Source: Alphaproteobacteria bacterium
GTDB taxonomy: Bacteria > Pseudomonadota > Alphaproteobacteria > Rhizobiales > Xanthobacteraceae
NCBI GenBank assembly: GCA_037200445.1
Contig: JBBCGH010000001.1
Location: 5,771,851-5,835,850 of the forward strand
Length of the DNA: 64,000 bases
Direction: 5' to 3'
Of this stretch, positions 51,411 through 60,807 are shown piece by piece. Within the stretch, counting starts at the first letter, position 1. The number at the start of each line of letters is the position of its first letter. A program made the position numbers and the translations under genes. A model generated the notes under the pieces. It made no database searches. It saw nothing but the letters and a program-made list of their open reading frames with translations, and had not been told where the DNA came from.

Positions 51411-54142
51411 GCCTTCTTTCCGGCCTTCTGTTTCAGCGCGTATAGCGCTTCGAGCGCTTCTTTCGGCGACATCTCGTCGGGATTGAGCGCCGCCAGCGCA
51501 GCCGCCAACTCATCGATTTCGGATTTCGCCACAGGCCCCCGCGCACTCGCGGCGAACAGCGGCAGGTCGTCGATCAGTTTGCGCGCCGAGGTGCGGTCCT
51601 GCGACTCGAGCTGCGCCAGCACCAGCTTGGCGCGCTCGATCACCGCAGACGGCAGGCCCGCGAGCTTCGCCACCTGGATGCCGTAGGAACGGTCGGCGGC
51701 GCCCGCCACCACCTCGTGCAGAAACACGACGTCGCCATGCCATTCCTTGACCCGCACGGTCGCGTTGAACAGCCGCGCGAGCTTTTCCGACAGCGCGGTC
51801 AGCTCATGGAAGTGCGTCGCGAACAGCGCGCGGCAGCGGTTCGTCTCGTGCAGATGCTCGATCGCCGCCCACGCGATCGACAGGCCGTCGAAGGTCGCAG
51901 TGCCGCGCCCGATCTCGTCGAGGATGACGAGCGAGCGCGCCGTGGCCTGGTTCAGGATCGCGGCGGTCTCGACCATCTCGACCATGAAGGTCGAGCGCCC
52001 GCGCGCGAGATCGTCGGCGGCGCCGACGCGCGAGAACAACCGGTCGATGACGCCGATGTGCGCGCGCTTCGCCGGCACGAAGCTTCCCATCTGCGCCAGC
52101 ACGGCAATCAGGGCGTTCTGGCGCAGGAAGGTCGACTTGCCGGCCATGTTCGGACCGGTGACGACATAGATGCGCCCCGTCCCCGCGCCGTCCGGAGGAG
52201 ACAAGTTGCAGTCGTTGGCGACGAACGGCCCGCCGTCCGCCTGCAGCGCCTGCTCGACCACCGGATGCCGCCCCCCGTCGATCACGAAATCCAGCGAGCC
52301 GTCGACCTCGGGGCGCACGTAGTCGCGCTCCACCGCAAGCGCCGCGAGTGCCGCCGACACGTCGAGCACGGCAAGCGCCTGCGCGGCGCGCTTGATCGGC
52401 TCGGCGGCAGCCGTCACCTGGGCGGCGCGCCGCTCGAAGATCGAGAGCTCCATCGCGAGCGCGCGGTCGGCGGCGCTGGCGATCTTCGCCTCCAGCGCCG
52501 CAAGCTCGGTGGTGGTGAAGCGCACCTGACCGGCGAGCGTCTGTCGGTGGATGAAGGTCGCGTTGAGCGGCGGCGCGAGCAGTTTTTCACCGTGCTGCTG
52601 CGTGACCTCGATGAAATAGCCCAGCACATTGTTGTGGCGCACTTTGAGCGCCCGCACGCCGGCTTCGTCCGCATAGCGCGCCTGCAACGCTGCGACGACG
52701 CGGCGCGATTCATCGCGCAGCGCGCGCGTCTCATCGAGCGCCGAGTCGTAACCCGCCCGCACGAAGCCGCCGTCGCGCCTGAGGTAGGGCAAATCGTCCG
52801 CAAGCGCCGCCGACAGCACCGCAATGATCGCACCGTCGGGCGCCGCGAGCGCAGAGGCCACTTCGGCGATTTCGTCCGGCGTTTCCAGTGTGGCGAGGCG
52901 GCGCGCCAGTTCCTGCGCTGCGACGAGCCCGTCGCGGATTGCCGCCAGATCGCGCGGGCCGCCGCGCTCCAGCACCAGCCGCGCCAGCGAGCGTGCCAGA
53001 TCCGGCGCGGCGGCGAGCTGCGAGCGCACATCCGCGCGTAGGCCGGCGTCGCCGACGAACAGCGCAATCGAGTCGAGGCGCCTCCCAATCGCGGCCGGAT
53101 CGGTAAGCGGCGCGGCGAGCCGCTGGCTCAACAGCCGCGCACCCGCGACCGTCACGGTGCGGTCGATCGCTTCAGCGAGAGAGCCGCGCCGCTCTCCGCC
53201 AAGCGTGCGCATCAATTCGAGATTGGCGCGGGTCGCCGCATCGATGGAGAGCGTCGCGGCGGCAGCTTCGCGCGCCGGCGGCGAGAGCGGCGGGCGGCTC
53301 CCAAGCTGCGTGCGCTCCACATAGGTGATGCAGGCCGCCGCCCCGGTCAGCTCGAGGCGCGAGAACGTCCCGAACGCATCCGTGGTGGCGACGGCGAAAT
53401 AGGCCGCAAGCCGCCGCTCCGCGGTCGCGCCGTCGAACACGTCGCGCGTCAACGGCGTCACCGGGAGCGTGCGCAAATAGGGCGCAAGCTCCGCATCGCC
53501 ATAGAGCGCGTCCGACACGATGATCTCGCCCGGCTCGATGCGCGCGATCTCGGCGCCAAGCGCGAGCCGGTCGCACTCGGTGACACGAAACTCGCCGGTC
53601 GAGATGTCCAGATACGCGAGCGCGAACAGTGCCGCCGCGTCGGGTGCAGATGCGCGCGCGCGCACGATCGCCGCGAGGTAATTGTTGCGCCGCGCATCGA
53701 GCAGCGTGTCTTCGGTGAGCGTGCCGGCGGTGATCAGCCGGATCACACCGCGCGCGACGACGCTTTTTGCGCCGCGCTTCTTCGCCTCCGCGGGGTCCTC
53801 GGTCTGCTCGCAGACCGCAACGCGAAAACCCGCCGCGATCAGCTTGTGCAGATATTCGTCGGAGCGCACCACCGGCACGCCGCACATCGGGATGTCTGCG
53901 CCGTTGTGCTTGCCGCGCCTGGTCAGCACGATGCCGAGCGCGCGGCTCGCGATCTCGGCATCCTGGAAGAACAACTCGTAGAAATCGCCCATCCGGTAGA
54001 ACAGCAGGCAATCCGGATGCGCCGCCTTGATCTCCTGATACTGGCGCATCATCGGAGTGACGCTTGCGGCATCAGTTGCAACGCCGGCCGCGTCGCCGTT
54101 CGGCGCGAGATCAGACTCGGGTTTCGGAGCAGCCATGGTCAT
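51407..54142 (-). CDS. mutS: DNA mismatch repair protein MutS
   Basis: 911 residues. The mismatch-binding Phe-x-Glu is in [12 protein letters not shown] near residue 52. The clamp and lever domains follow, and the ATPase has Walker [15 protein letters not shown] near residue 660, [20 protein letters not shown] (signature), [15 protein letters not shown] (Walker B) and ATHFHEL. A short C-terminal helix ([18 protein letters not shown]) is the usual tetramerisation tail. It recognises mismatches after replication and recruits MutL. Starts ATG 54142 or 54136. Confidence 0.96.
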   Translation of the reverse strand: MTMAAPKPESDLAPNGDAAGVATDAASVTPMMRQYQEIKAAHPDCLLFYRMGDFYELFFQDAEIASRALGIVLTRRGKHNGADIPMCGVPVVRSDEYLHKLIAAGFRVAVCEQTEDPAEAKKRGAKSVVARGVIRLITAGTLTEDTLLDARRNNYLAAIVRARASAPDAAALFALAYLDISTGEFRVTECDRLALGAEIARIEPGEIIVSDALYGDAELAPYLRTLPVTPLTRDVFDGATAERRLAAYFAVATTDAFGTFSRLELTGAAACITYVERTQLGSRPPLSPPAREAAAATLSIDAATRANLELMRTLGGERRGSLAEAIDRTVTVAGARLLSQRLAAPLTDPAAIGRRLDSIALFVGDAGLRADVRSQLAAAPDLARSLARLVLERGGPRDLAAIRDGLVAAQELARRLATLETPDEIAEVASALAAPDGAIIAVLSAALADDLPYLRRDGGFVRAGYDSALDETRALRDESRRVVAALQARYADEAGVRALKVRHNNVLGYFIEVTQQHGEKLLAPPLNATFIHRQTLAGQVRFTTTELAALEAKIASAADRALAMELSIFERRAAQVTAAAEPIKRAAQALAVLDVSAALAALAVERDYVRPEVDGSLDFVIDGGRHPVVEQALQADGGPFVANDCNLSPPDGAGTGRIYVVTGPNMAGKSTFLRQNALIAVLAQMGSFVPAKRAHIGVIDRLFSRVGAADDLARGRSTFMVEMVETAAILNQATARSLVILDEIGRGTATFDGLSIAWAAIEHLHETNRCRALFATHFHELTALSEKLARLFNATVRVKEWHGDVVFLHEVVAGAADRSYGIQVAKLAGLPSAVIERAKLVLAQLESQDRTSARKLIDDLPLFAASARGPVAKSEIDELAAALAALNPDEMSPKEALEALYALKQKAGKKA

Positions 54143-54236
54143 GTGGCCGCGACGCTAGCAGAAGCGCCCCGGGGTTGCGCCGCGGGAGGCCTAGATGCCC
54201 ACACTATCGATAGGAGCGGCGGGCCTTGCCCAAATT

Positions 54237-54258
54237 CCGTATTTTACCTATTTTACGG
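54237..54258 (+). promoter_or_regulatory. Probable operator of the Phd-PemK toxin-antitoxin operon
   Basis: CCGTA (54237-54241) and TACGG (54254-54258) form a palindrome around a very AT-rich core (TTTTACCTATTT), directly before the ribosome-binding site GGAGG and the antitoxin ATG at 54272. A second palindrome, TATCGATA, is at 54205-54212. Antitoxins of this family repress their own operon. Confidence 0.5.
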
Positions 54259-54271
54259 ATAGGAGGCCGTC

Positions 54272-54514
54272 ATGGCCACGACCAGCGCAACCGACTTCCA
54301 AAAGCGTGTGGGCGAATTCAGCGACATCGCCCGCCGCGAGCCCGTCACCGTGACACGGCACGGACGGGCATCGCTCGTTCTCCTTTCGGCTGAAGACTAT
54401 CACCGCCTCAAGCAGATCGAAGCGCGAAGCACCAAGGCGATGCACATCTCGGAGCTCCCCGCCGAGACGTGGGACGCGATCGCGAACGCCGACCTGTCTC
54501 ATCTGCCCGACTAG
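54272..54514 (+). CDS. Phd/YefM-family antitoxin
   Basis: 80 residues. The pattern ATDFQKRVGEFSDIARREPVTVTRHGRASLVLLSAEDYHRLK is the classic Phd/YefM DNA-binding N-terminus; the remaining 35 residues (HISELPAETWDAIANADLSHLPD) would be the toxin-neutralising tail. The toxin gene follows after 6 bases. GGAGG precedes the ATG. Confidence 0.9.
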   Translation: MATTSATDFQKRVGEFSDIARREPVTVTRHGRASLVLLSAEDYHRLKQIEARSTKAMHISELPAETWDAIANADLSHLPD

Positions 54515-54520
54515 ACCGCG

Positions 54521-54946
54521 ATGGCCGCGAGCAACGCCCCGCAGGCCGGTCAGATCATCGAACATTACTTTCTTTGGGCAGACGAACGGGCGGCCGGACG
54601 TGTCGAAGGCCGAAAGGCGCGGCCATGCCTCATCGTCGCAGTCGAGTACCTCGCGAAGAATGAGCAACCTCGCGTCACAGTGTTGCCGATCACAACCCAG
54701 GCACCCCGCAGTAGCGCGAACGCCATCGCGATTCCGAACGACATTAAGAATCGTATCGGCCTCGATCAACGCCGGCCCGCATGGATTGTTGTCGGTGAAG
54801 CGAATGCATTCACATGGCCGGGTTTCGACCTCGTCCCCCAACGTGACGGCAATTTCGTGCGCGGCGTTGTCACGCGCGGATTCTTTCTTAGCGTGCGTGA
54901 TGCGATGCTGTTGCTGAGGCCACGCGTCGTGTCGCGTGATGAGTAG
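54521..54946 (+). CDS. PemK/MazF-like toxin
   Basis: 141 residues. ADERAAGRVEGRKARPCLIVAVEY, VTVLPITTQAP and NRIGLDQRRPAWIVVGEANAFTWPG match the PemK/MazF-like (plasmid toxin) fold, a beta-barrel RNase that cuts mRNA. The GRKARPCLIV stretch corresponds to the family's conserved R-P-x-L/V-I/V. Follows the antitoxin by 6 bases. Pairing of PemK-like toxins with Phd-type antitoxins is less usual than with AbrB-type ones. Confidence 0.82.
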   Translation: MAASNAPQAGQIIEHYFLWADERAAGRVEGRKARPCLIVAVEYLAKNEQPRVTVLPITTQAPRSSANAIAIPNDIKNRIGLDQRRPAWIVVGEANAFTWPGFDLVPQRDGNFVRGVVTRGFFLSVRDAMLLLRPRVVSRDE

Positions 54947-55951
54947 CTACAGCGTCGATTTCAGCTTCAGCGTATCGAGCCGGTTGATCGACTTGACCTC
55001 GATGCGCCGCTTCTCGCCGTCATGCTCGACATCGAGCGGCACGGTCGCGCCGGCCGCTCCCGTGGCCCAGACCTTGCGGTAGAAATCTGCCAAGCCGTGC
55101 GGCGCCGCGCCCCCGACACCGACGATTTCGTCGCCACGGCGGATGCCGGCCTTTTCGCCGGGCCCGCCCGCCGTCACGCGCGAGACGACAAGCCGACCGC
55201 GCACCTCGTCGGCCGCGACGCCGAGCCACGGCTGCCCGGGCCCCGCCACGCGCCCGTCCGCGATCAGATCGCCCAGAATCGGCGGCAAACGGTCGATCGG
55301 CACGAACATGTTGCCGGCCGTGCCCTCGCCGTTCCCGCCCGCATCGCCGACGATCAGCGAGCCGATCCCGACGAGCTTGCCGTCGCGCGAGATCAGCGCC
55401 GCGCCGCTCCAGGCCGGATGCGGCGGCGCCGTGAAGATCGCTTCGTCGAGCAAGTACTCCCAGCTGCCGGCAAACTCGCGCTTGGCGACCACGTAGGCAG
55501 CTCCCGCCATGTCGGTTCCGCCATAGCTTGCGATCAGCACCGGATCGCGCGCCTTCACGTCGGCGGAGCGGCCGAACGGCAGCGGCTTGATTCTGAGCGG
55601 CTCGATCGTGCGCAGCACGCCGAAGCCGGTGACGTGATCGTAGCCGACCACCGTCGCCGGCACGGTGCGGCCGGTGTTGGTGGTGATCTCGGCGGCATGC
55701 GCCTCGACCATCAGGTAGCCGATGGTCAGGATCAGCCCGTCCTCGTCGATGACGACGCCCGAGCCCTCGCGCTCGCGCCCGAGCGACTGCACGGTCTGTC
55801 CGTCCGGCGTGATGGTGGTCTTCACCTGCACCACCGCGGAGACAAGGTCTTCGATCGATGCCGCCTTGGCGGACGAGCCGACTGCTGCGGCTAGCACCAG
55901 CAGCAGAGCTTGGACGACCCGCTCGAATTTCGCGCAACAGGCGTTCCGCAT
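54947..55951 (-). CDS. Trypsin-like (S1C) PDZ protein with degenerate catalytic triad
   Basis: 334 residues. The signal peptide (VVQALLLVLAAAVGSSAKA) is followed by a DegP-like protease domain and one PDZ domain (WLGVAADEVRGRLVVSRVTAGGPGEKAGIRRGDEIVGVGG). Where active enzymes have TNNHVV, this one has LTIGYLMVEA, so the histidine is absent. Where they have DPxTDLA, it has DHVTGFGVL, so the catalytic aspartate is absent. The serine remains in AWSGAAL. It is therefore probably a periplasmic scaffold or binding protein, not a protease. Start at ATG 55951 after GAGGGAAGG. Confidence 0.82.
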   Translation of the reverse strand: MRNACCAKFERVVQALLLVLAAAVGSSAKAASIEDLVSAVVQVKTTITPDGQTVQSLGREREGSGVVIDEDGLILTIGYLMVEAHAAEITTNTGRTVPATVVGYDHVTGFGVLRTIEPLRIKPLPFGRSADVKARDPVLIASYGGTDMAGAAYVVAKREFAGSWEYLLDEAIFTAPPHPAWSGAALISRDGKLVGIGSLIVGDAGGNGEGTAGNMFVPIDRLPPILGDLIADGRVAGPGQPWLGVAADEVRGRLVVSRVTAGGPGEKAGIRRGDEIVGVGGAAPHGLADFYRKVWATGAAGATVPLDVEHDGEKRRIEVKSINRLDTLKLKSTL

Positions 55952-56037
55952 GACAGCCTTCCCTCGGCAATGTCGAATCCCGGACGCAATCGGCATGCTA
56001 CGCCGCCTCCAGCGTCGGCACTACGAAAATCCGGCGC

Positions 56038-56376
56038 TCAGGGCTTGAGCAGCGGCAGACTGTCAGCCGGCGGCGGCTTGGGGATGGACTGCAGATAGGC
56101 GTAGATGTCGGCGAGCTCGTCGTTGGGAAGCACGGCCTCGCGGTAGGGCGGCATGGCGCGATTGGTGGTGCGCACAAAGGCCGCGAGCGTTTCGTAAGGC
56201 AGCGGATAGGGCGCGATCTTCGGGCCCGCGGTGCCGCCCTGCCCCACCGTGCCGTGGCATTGCCAGCAGCCGACCCGCATGAATACCCGCTTGCCGTTTT
56301 CCGCCGATGCTGCAAGTGCGGCGCTGTGCGTCATCGCAAGACCGAGCAAGACAAGAACAACGCGGCGCATCGTCAT
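56038..56376 (-). CDS. Small periplasmic c-type cytochrome
   Basis: 112 residues. A signal peptide (RRVVLVLLGLAMTHSAALA) precedes a class I cytochrome c fold with the haem motif CWQCH near residue 38 and the methionine ligand probably in NRAMPPYREAV near residue 78. NDELADIYAYLQSIPKPP is the typical C-terminal helix. Its ATG overlaps the stop of the upstream ThDP enzyme (TAATG), so the two proteins are co-translated and probably work together in the periplasm. Confidence 0.9.
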   Translation of the reverse strand: MTMRRVVLVLLGLAMTHSAALAASAENGKRVFMRVGCWQCHGTVGQGGTAGPKIAPYPLPYETLAAFVRTTNRAMPPYREAVLPNDELADIYAYLQSIPKPPPADSLPLLKP

Positions 56377-58307
56377 TATCGCGGCTGCACGACGGCATCG
56401 ACGAGCGCAGGCTCGCCGGCCTTGACGACCTGCACGGCGCGTTTCAGCGCCGGGCCAAGCTCGTTCGGATCCTCGATCGGCCCAATCGCGTACATGCCCA
56501 TCGATTGTGCGAGCTTGGCGTAATCGATGTATGGCCCATCGATCAGCGTCCCGACCGGCCCGTCGTTGAGCACGCGGTCGCGCCGGTTCGCCATGCGCTG
56601 CACGTGCATGACCTCCTGATGGTAGGCGCGGTTGTTGTGCATCACGCTGAGCAGCGGCACCTTGTGATGCACCGCGGTCCACAGCACGCCCGGCGCATAC
56701 ATCAGGTCGCCATCGGCCTGGATGTTGACCGAGAAGCGCCCGAGCGCGCGGTTCGCGAGTGCGGCGCCGACCGCCGCCGGCGCATTGTAGCCTTCGCCAT
56801 AGCCGCCCGATCCGCCGATGTAGTGATAGTGCTTCTCCATCGCCCACAGCCGGTGCGGCCAGCTCGACTGGAACGTGTCGCGTGAGACGAGCGACCAGTC
56901 CTCGTTCCTGATCTGCGCCCACAATTCGGCGCAGAGCCGCGCGGTGGAAATCGGGCTCGCATCCCAGCCATAGGTCGCGACCGTCAAGGTGCGCGCGCGG
57001 TTCTCCGCGTAGGCCTTGCGCAACGCCTCGCCGCGCTTTGCCAGCGCATCCTTGCGCTCCACCGGAAGGGCTGCGCGCACCGCCTCGATCAGCGCGGGCA
57101 ATGTTGCCTCCGCGTCGCCCGCGATCGGCACGTCGACGGCCTGATAGCGCTGGAAGTCCTGGTAGTTGGACTTGAGATAGTAGTCGCCGCTGCCGATGCT
57201 GATCAGCGTCGTGCCGGATTTGACGCGGGGCTCGCGCAGGTTCTCGCCATTGTCAACGAACGCATTCACGGTGTTCCAGAAATCGGTCAATTCCAGTCCG
57301 ATCAGAACGTCGGCCTGCCCGACGACGGCTCCGGCGCGCGTCGTGTGATTGAAACGATGCGTGGTCGGAAAATTCATGCGCCCGGCCTGATCGACCACCG
57401 GCGCCTGCAAGAGTTCGGCAAGCTCAATGAGCAGCCTGACGCCGTTCGGCGTGCGCGCCGCACGATCCGCGACAATCACCGGACGTTCGGCGCGCGCGAG
57501 CAGGCTCGCGGCCTCGCGCACCGCATTCGTGTCGCCCTGCGGCGGCGCGGTCGGCACGTAGCGCGGCACGCGCGGCGCCTCACCGTGGATCGCCTCCTGC
57601 TGCAACCCGGCATCGAGCGAGAGAAACACCGGCTCCTGCGGCGGCGTCATGGCGATCTTGTAGGCGCGCACGAACGACTCGGCGAAATGCGGCAGCGAAA
57701 CGGGATTGTCGTCCCACTTGGTGAAGTCGCGCACCAGCGAGCCGATGTCCTGCGCGGCGTGGATCGTCGGCACGCCCGGCGGCCGGCGCGTCGCATCGAG
57801 ATCGTTCCCGCCCATCACGATGACCGGCACGCGGTCGCACCACGCATTGTAGATCGCCATCGTGGCATGCTGCAGGCCGACCGTGCCGTGACACAGAACG
57901 AGCAGCGGCTTGCCGGTGATCTTCACATAGCCATGCGCGATACCGACGGAGGATTCCTCGTGCATGCAGGTGATGAACTCGGGCTTTCTGTTGCCGCCGT
58001 AAGTGAGCAGCGACTCGTGCAGGCCACGGAAGCTCGATGCCGGATTGGACGCGACGTAGTCGATGCCGAGCGATTTGATGACATCGACCATGAAGTCGGA
58101 GCCGGGCCGGCCGTCAGTGCGCGGCAATTCGCTTGGGCTTCCGGTTTCGGCGGCCGCGACCGCCGCAGTCGGCCGCAGCGCGGTGCGAGGCGTCGTCTCG
58201 GAATTGATCGACGGGACCGCGTGTCCGTCGGTCGTGGCGGTCGCAGCAGCGCCGGCCGCCGCCGCTGCGGTGAGAAAATGACGCCGATCGACCTTTTGCC
58301 TTGTCAT
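56376..58307 (-). CDS. Tat-exported thiamine-diphosphate-dependent enzyme (acetolactate synthase-like)
   Basis: 643 residues. A twin-arginine signal (VDRRHFLTAAAAAGAAATAT) comes first. The PYR domain has the cofactor-activating glutamate in CMHEESSVGIAHGY near residue 115; the PP domain has the ThDP/Mg motif QADGDLMYAPGVLWTAVHHK, ending SVMHNNRAY, near residue 530. Intact motifs suggest an active enzyme. The superfamily (acetolactate synthase, benzoylformate decarboxylase, pyruvate oxidase) is normally cytoplasmic; Tat export would bring a folded, cofactor-loaded enzyme to the periplasm. The coupled cytochrome c is the likely electron acceptor for a 2-oxoacid or aldehyde oxidation. GAGGAGG precedes ATG 58307. 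Confidence 0.87.
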   Translation of the reverse strand: MTRQKVDRRHFLTAAAAAGAAATATTDGHAVPSINSETTPRTALRPTAAVAAAETGSPSELPRTDGRPGSDFMVDVIKSLGIDYVASNPASSFRGLHESLLTYGGNRKPEFITCMHEESSVGIAHGYVKITGKPLLVLCHGTVGLQHATMAIYNAWCDRVPVIVMGGNDLDATRRPPGVPTIHAAQDIGSLVRDFTKWDDNPVSLPHFAESFVRAYKIAMTPPQEPVFLSLDAGLQQEAIHGEAPRVPRYVPTAPPQGDTNAVREAASLLARAERPVIVADRAARTPNGVRLLIELAELLQAPVVDQAGRMNFPTTHRFNHTTRAGAVVGQADVLIGLELTDFWNTVNAFVDNGENLREPRVKSGTTLISIGSGDYYLKSNYQDFQRYQAVDVPIAGDAEATLPALIEAVRAALPVERKDALAKRGEALRKAYAENRARTLTVATYGWDASPISTARLCAELWAQIRNEDWSLVSRDTFQSSWPHRLWAMEKHYHYIGGSGGYGEGYNAPAAVGAALANRALGRFSVNIQADGDLMYAPGVLWTAVHHKVPLLSVMHNNRAYHQEVMHVQRMANRRDRVLNDGPVGTLIDGPYIDYAKLAQSMGMYAIGPIEDPNELGPALKRAVQVVKAGEPALVDAVVQPR

Positions 58308-58429
58308 GGGCCGCCTCCTCTTTTCACAAGGCGCCGAGGAATTGTGACGAGCATATTTCAGCCGCGCTGCCGGCGCCACGGAGCAGGAGGAGCGAAGCGC
58401 CGCCGCAAGCGGAACCGCCGTCCCTGTCC

Positions 58430-58459
58430 TTGAGCCGACCCTGTCGCGTCCGATACACT
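58430..58459 (+). promoter_or_regulatory. Possible sigma70 promoter of the malic enzyme gene
   Basis: TTGAGC (58430-58435) and TACACT (58454-58459) with an 18-bp spacer, 45 bases before the malic enzyme ATG, in the divergent region shared with the ThDP enzyme. Confidence 0.35.
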
Positions 58460-58504
58460 GAGGGCTTCCCGGTGCGTTCCCCGCGTGCCGCTTAAGGGGC
58501 TGAA

Positions 58505-60784
58505 ATGCTAACAAAAAACCCGAACCGCCATTCGCGCCCAACCTTCACGGACCAGGAAGCCCTGCTGTTTCACAGCCAGGGGCGCCCGGGCAAGCTCGAG
58601 GTCATCGCCACCAAGCCGATGGCGACGCAGCGCGATCTCTCGCTTGCCTATTCGCCGGGTGTCGCCGTTCCGGTGCTCGCCATCGCCGAGGATGAGAGCA
58701 AGGCCTACGACTACACCACCAAGGGCAATTTCGTCGCGGTCATCACCAACGGCACCGCCATCCTCGGGCTCGGCAATCGCGGCGCGCTCGCCGCCAAACC
58801 CGTGATGGAAGGCAAGTCGGTGCTGTTCAAGCGCTTCGCCGACATCGACTCGATCGACCTCGAAGTGAACACCGAAGACCCGGACGAGTTCATCAACTGC
58901 GTCAAGTTCCTCGGCAAGGGCTGGGGCGGCATCAATCTCGAAGACATCAAGGCGCCGGAATGCTTCATCATCGAGCAGCGGCTGCGCGAACTGCTCGACA
59001 TCCCGGTATTCCACGACGACCAGCACGGCACCGCGATCATTGCGGCGGCTGGGCTGATCAATGCGCTGCACCTGACCGGCCGCGACATCAAGCAGACAAA
59101 GCTTGTCGTCAACGGCGCGGGCGCAAGCGGCATTGCGTGCGTCGAATTGTTGAAGTCCCTCGGCCTGCATCCCAACAACGTGGTCCTCTGCGACACCAAG
59201 GGCGTGATCTACAAGGGCCGCACCGCCGGCATGAACCAGTGGAAGTCTGCCCACGCGGTCGAGACCAAGGCACGTACGCTGCAGGAGGCCTTCGACGGCG
59301 CGGACGTGGCCTTCGGGCTCTCGCAGAAGGGTGCCTTCACCATCGACATGGTGAAGTCGATGGCCGCAAAGCCGATCATCTTCGCGATGGCGAACCCCGA
59401 TCCGGAAATCACCGTCGAGGACGTCGCGCAGGTCCGCTCCGACGCCATCATGGCGACCGGACGCTCCGACTATCCCAATCAGGTCAACAACGTTCTGGGC
59501 TTCCCCTATATCTTCCGCGGCGCGCTCGATGTGCGCGCCACCACCATCAACATGGAGATGAAGATCGCGGCCGCGCAGGCGCTCGCCGAGCTCGCGCGCG
59601 AGGACGTGCCGGACGAGGTGGCGGCGGCCTACGGGACGCGGCCCAAGTTCGGGCCGGACTACATCATTCCGGTGCCGTTCGACCCGCGGCTCATTTCCTA
59701 TGTACCCCCGGCGGTCGCGAAAGCCGCGATCGACACGGGCGTCGCGCGCAAGCCGATCGTCGACATGGACGCCTATCGCCAGCAGCTGCGCAACCGGCGC
59801 GACCCGGTCGCGAGCGTGCTGTCGCGCGTGCACGACCGGCTGCGGCGCCAGCCCAAGCGCGTCGTCTTCGCCGAAGGCGAGGAAGAGCAGGTCATCCGTG
59901 CGGCCGCGGCCTTCGTCGAGCAGGAGCTCGGCACCGCGCTGCTCGTCGGCCGCGAGGATCGCGTGCGCGAAACCGCGAACAATGCCGGTATCGAACTGGA
60001 AGACGGGATCACGATCGTCAACGCGCGGCTGTCGCGGCGCAATCCCGAATATGCGGCCTATCTCTACGAGCGGCTGCAGCGCCGCGGCTACCTGATCCGC
60101 GACTGCCAGCGCATGGTGAACCAGGATCGCAACACGTTCGCGGCCTGCATGGTGGCGATGAACGATGCCGACGCGATGGTGACCGGCGTCACGCGCAATT
60201 TCTCGGTCGCGCTGGAAGAGGTGCGGCGCGTGATCGACCCCAAGCCGGGTCATCGCGTGATCGGCGTGTCGCTGGTGGTGGCGCGCGGGCGCACCGTGCT
60301 GGTTGCCGATACGGCAGTCACCGAGATGCCCGACGGCAAGGACATCGCCGAAATCGCCATCGAGGCGGCGGCGGTCGCGCGCAAACTGGGTTACGAGCCG
60401 CGCGTCGCGCTGCTCTCGTTCTCGACCTTCGGTCACCCGCCCGGCGAGCGGGCCGCCAAGGTGCAGGAGGCGGTGCGCATCCTCGATCAGCAGCGGGTCG
60501 ATTTCGAATATGACGGCGAGATGGCGGCCGACGTTGCGCTCAATCCCGACCTGATGGCCGCCTACCCGTTCTGCCGCCTCTCCGGCCCCGCCAACGTGCT
60601 GGTGATGCCCGCGTTCCACTCGGCGGCGATCTCCACCAAGATGCTACAGGAGCTGGGCGGCGCCACCGTGATCGGCCCGCTGCTGGTCGGGCTCGACAAT
60701 TCGGTGCAGATCGTCAACTTGTCCTCGAAGGACACGGATCTGGTCAACATGGCCGCGCTCGCGGCTTACAATGTGAGCGGGTGA
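58505..60784 (+). CDS. maeB: NADP-dependent malic enzyme with C-terminal phosphotransacetylase-like domain
   Basis: 759 residues. The malic enzyme half (1-430) has SLAYSPGVAVPV, VFHDDQHGTAIIAAAGLINAL and the dinucleotide motif VVNGAGASGIACVELL. The C-terminal half (about 435-759) resembles phosphate acetyltransferase (VVFAEGEEEQVIRAAAAF; LVMPAFHSAAISTKMLQELGG) and in this family is regulatory, sensing acetyl-CoA. It decarboxylates malate to pyruvate. The fusion and length are normal for alphaproteobacteria. The stop overlaps a possible GTG of the next frame. Confidence 0.94.
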   Translation: MLTKNPNRHSRPTFTDQEALLFHSQGRPGKLEVIATKPMATQRDLSLAYSPGVAVPVLAIAEDESKAYDYTTKGNFVAVITNGTAILGLGNRGALAAKPVMEGKSVLFKRFADIDSIDLEVNTEDPDEFINCVKFLGKGWGGINLEDIKAPECFIIEQRLRELLDIPVFHDDQHGTAIIAAAGLINALHLTGRDIKQTKLVVNGAGASGIACVELLKSLGLHPNNVVLCDTKGVIYKGRTAGMNQWKSAHAVETKARTLQEAFDGADVAFGLSQKGAFTIDMVKSMAAKPIIFAMANPDPEITVEDVAQVRSDAIMATGRSDYPNQVNNVLGFPYIFRGALDVRATTINMEMKIAAAQALAELAREDVPDEVAAAYGTRPKFGPDYIIPVPFDPRLISYVPPAVAKAAIDTGVARKPIVDMDAYRQQLRNRRDPVASVLSRVHDRLRRQPKRVVFAEGEEEQVIRAAAAFVEQELGTALLVGREDRVRETANNAGIELEDGITIVNARLSRRNPEYAAYLYERLQRRGYLIRDCQRMVNQDRNTFAACMVAMNDADAMVTGVTRNFSVALEEVRRVIDPKPGHRVIGVSLVVARGRTVLVADTAVTEMPDGKDIAEIAIEAAAVARKLGYEPRVALLSFSTFGHPPGERAAKVQEAVRILDQQRVDFEYDGEMAADVALNPDLMAAYPFCRLSGPANVLVMPAFHSAAISTKMLQELGGATVIGPLLVGLDNSVQIVNLSSKDTDLVNMAALAAYNVSG

Positions 60785-60807
60785 AGAGGCGTCTCAAGAG
60801 GAAGAAG

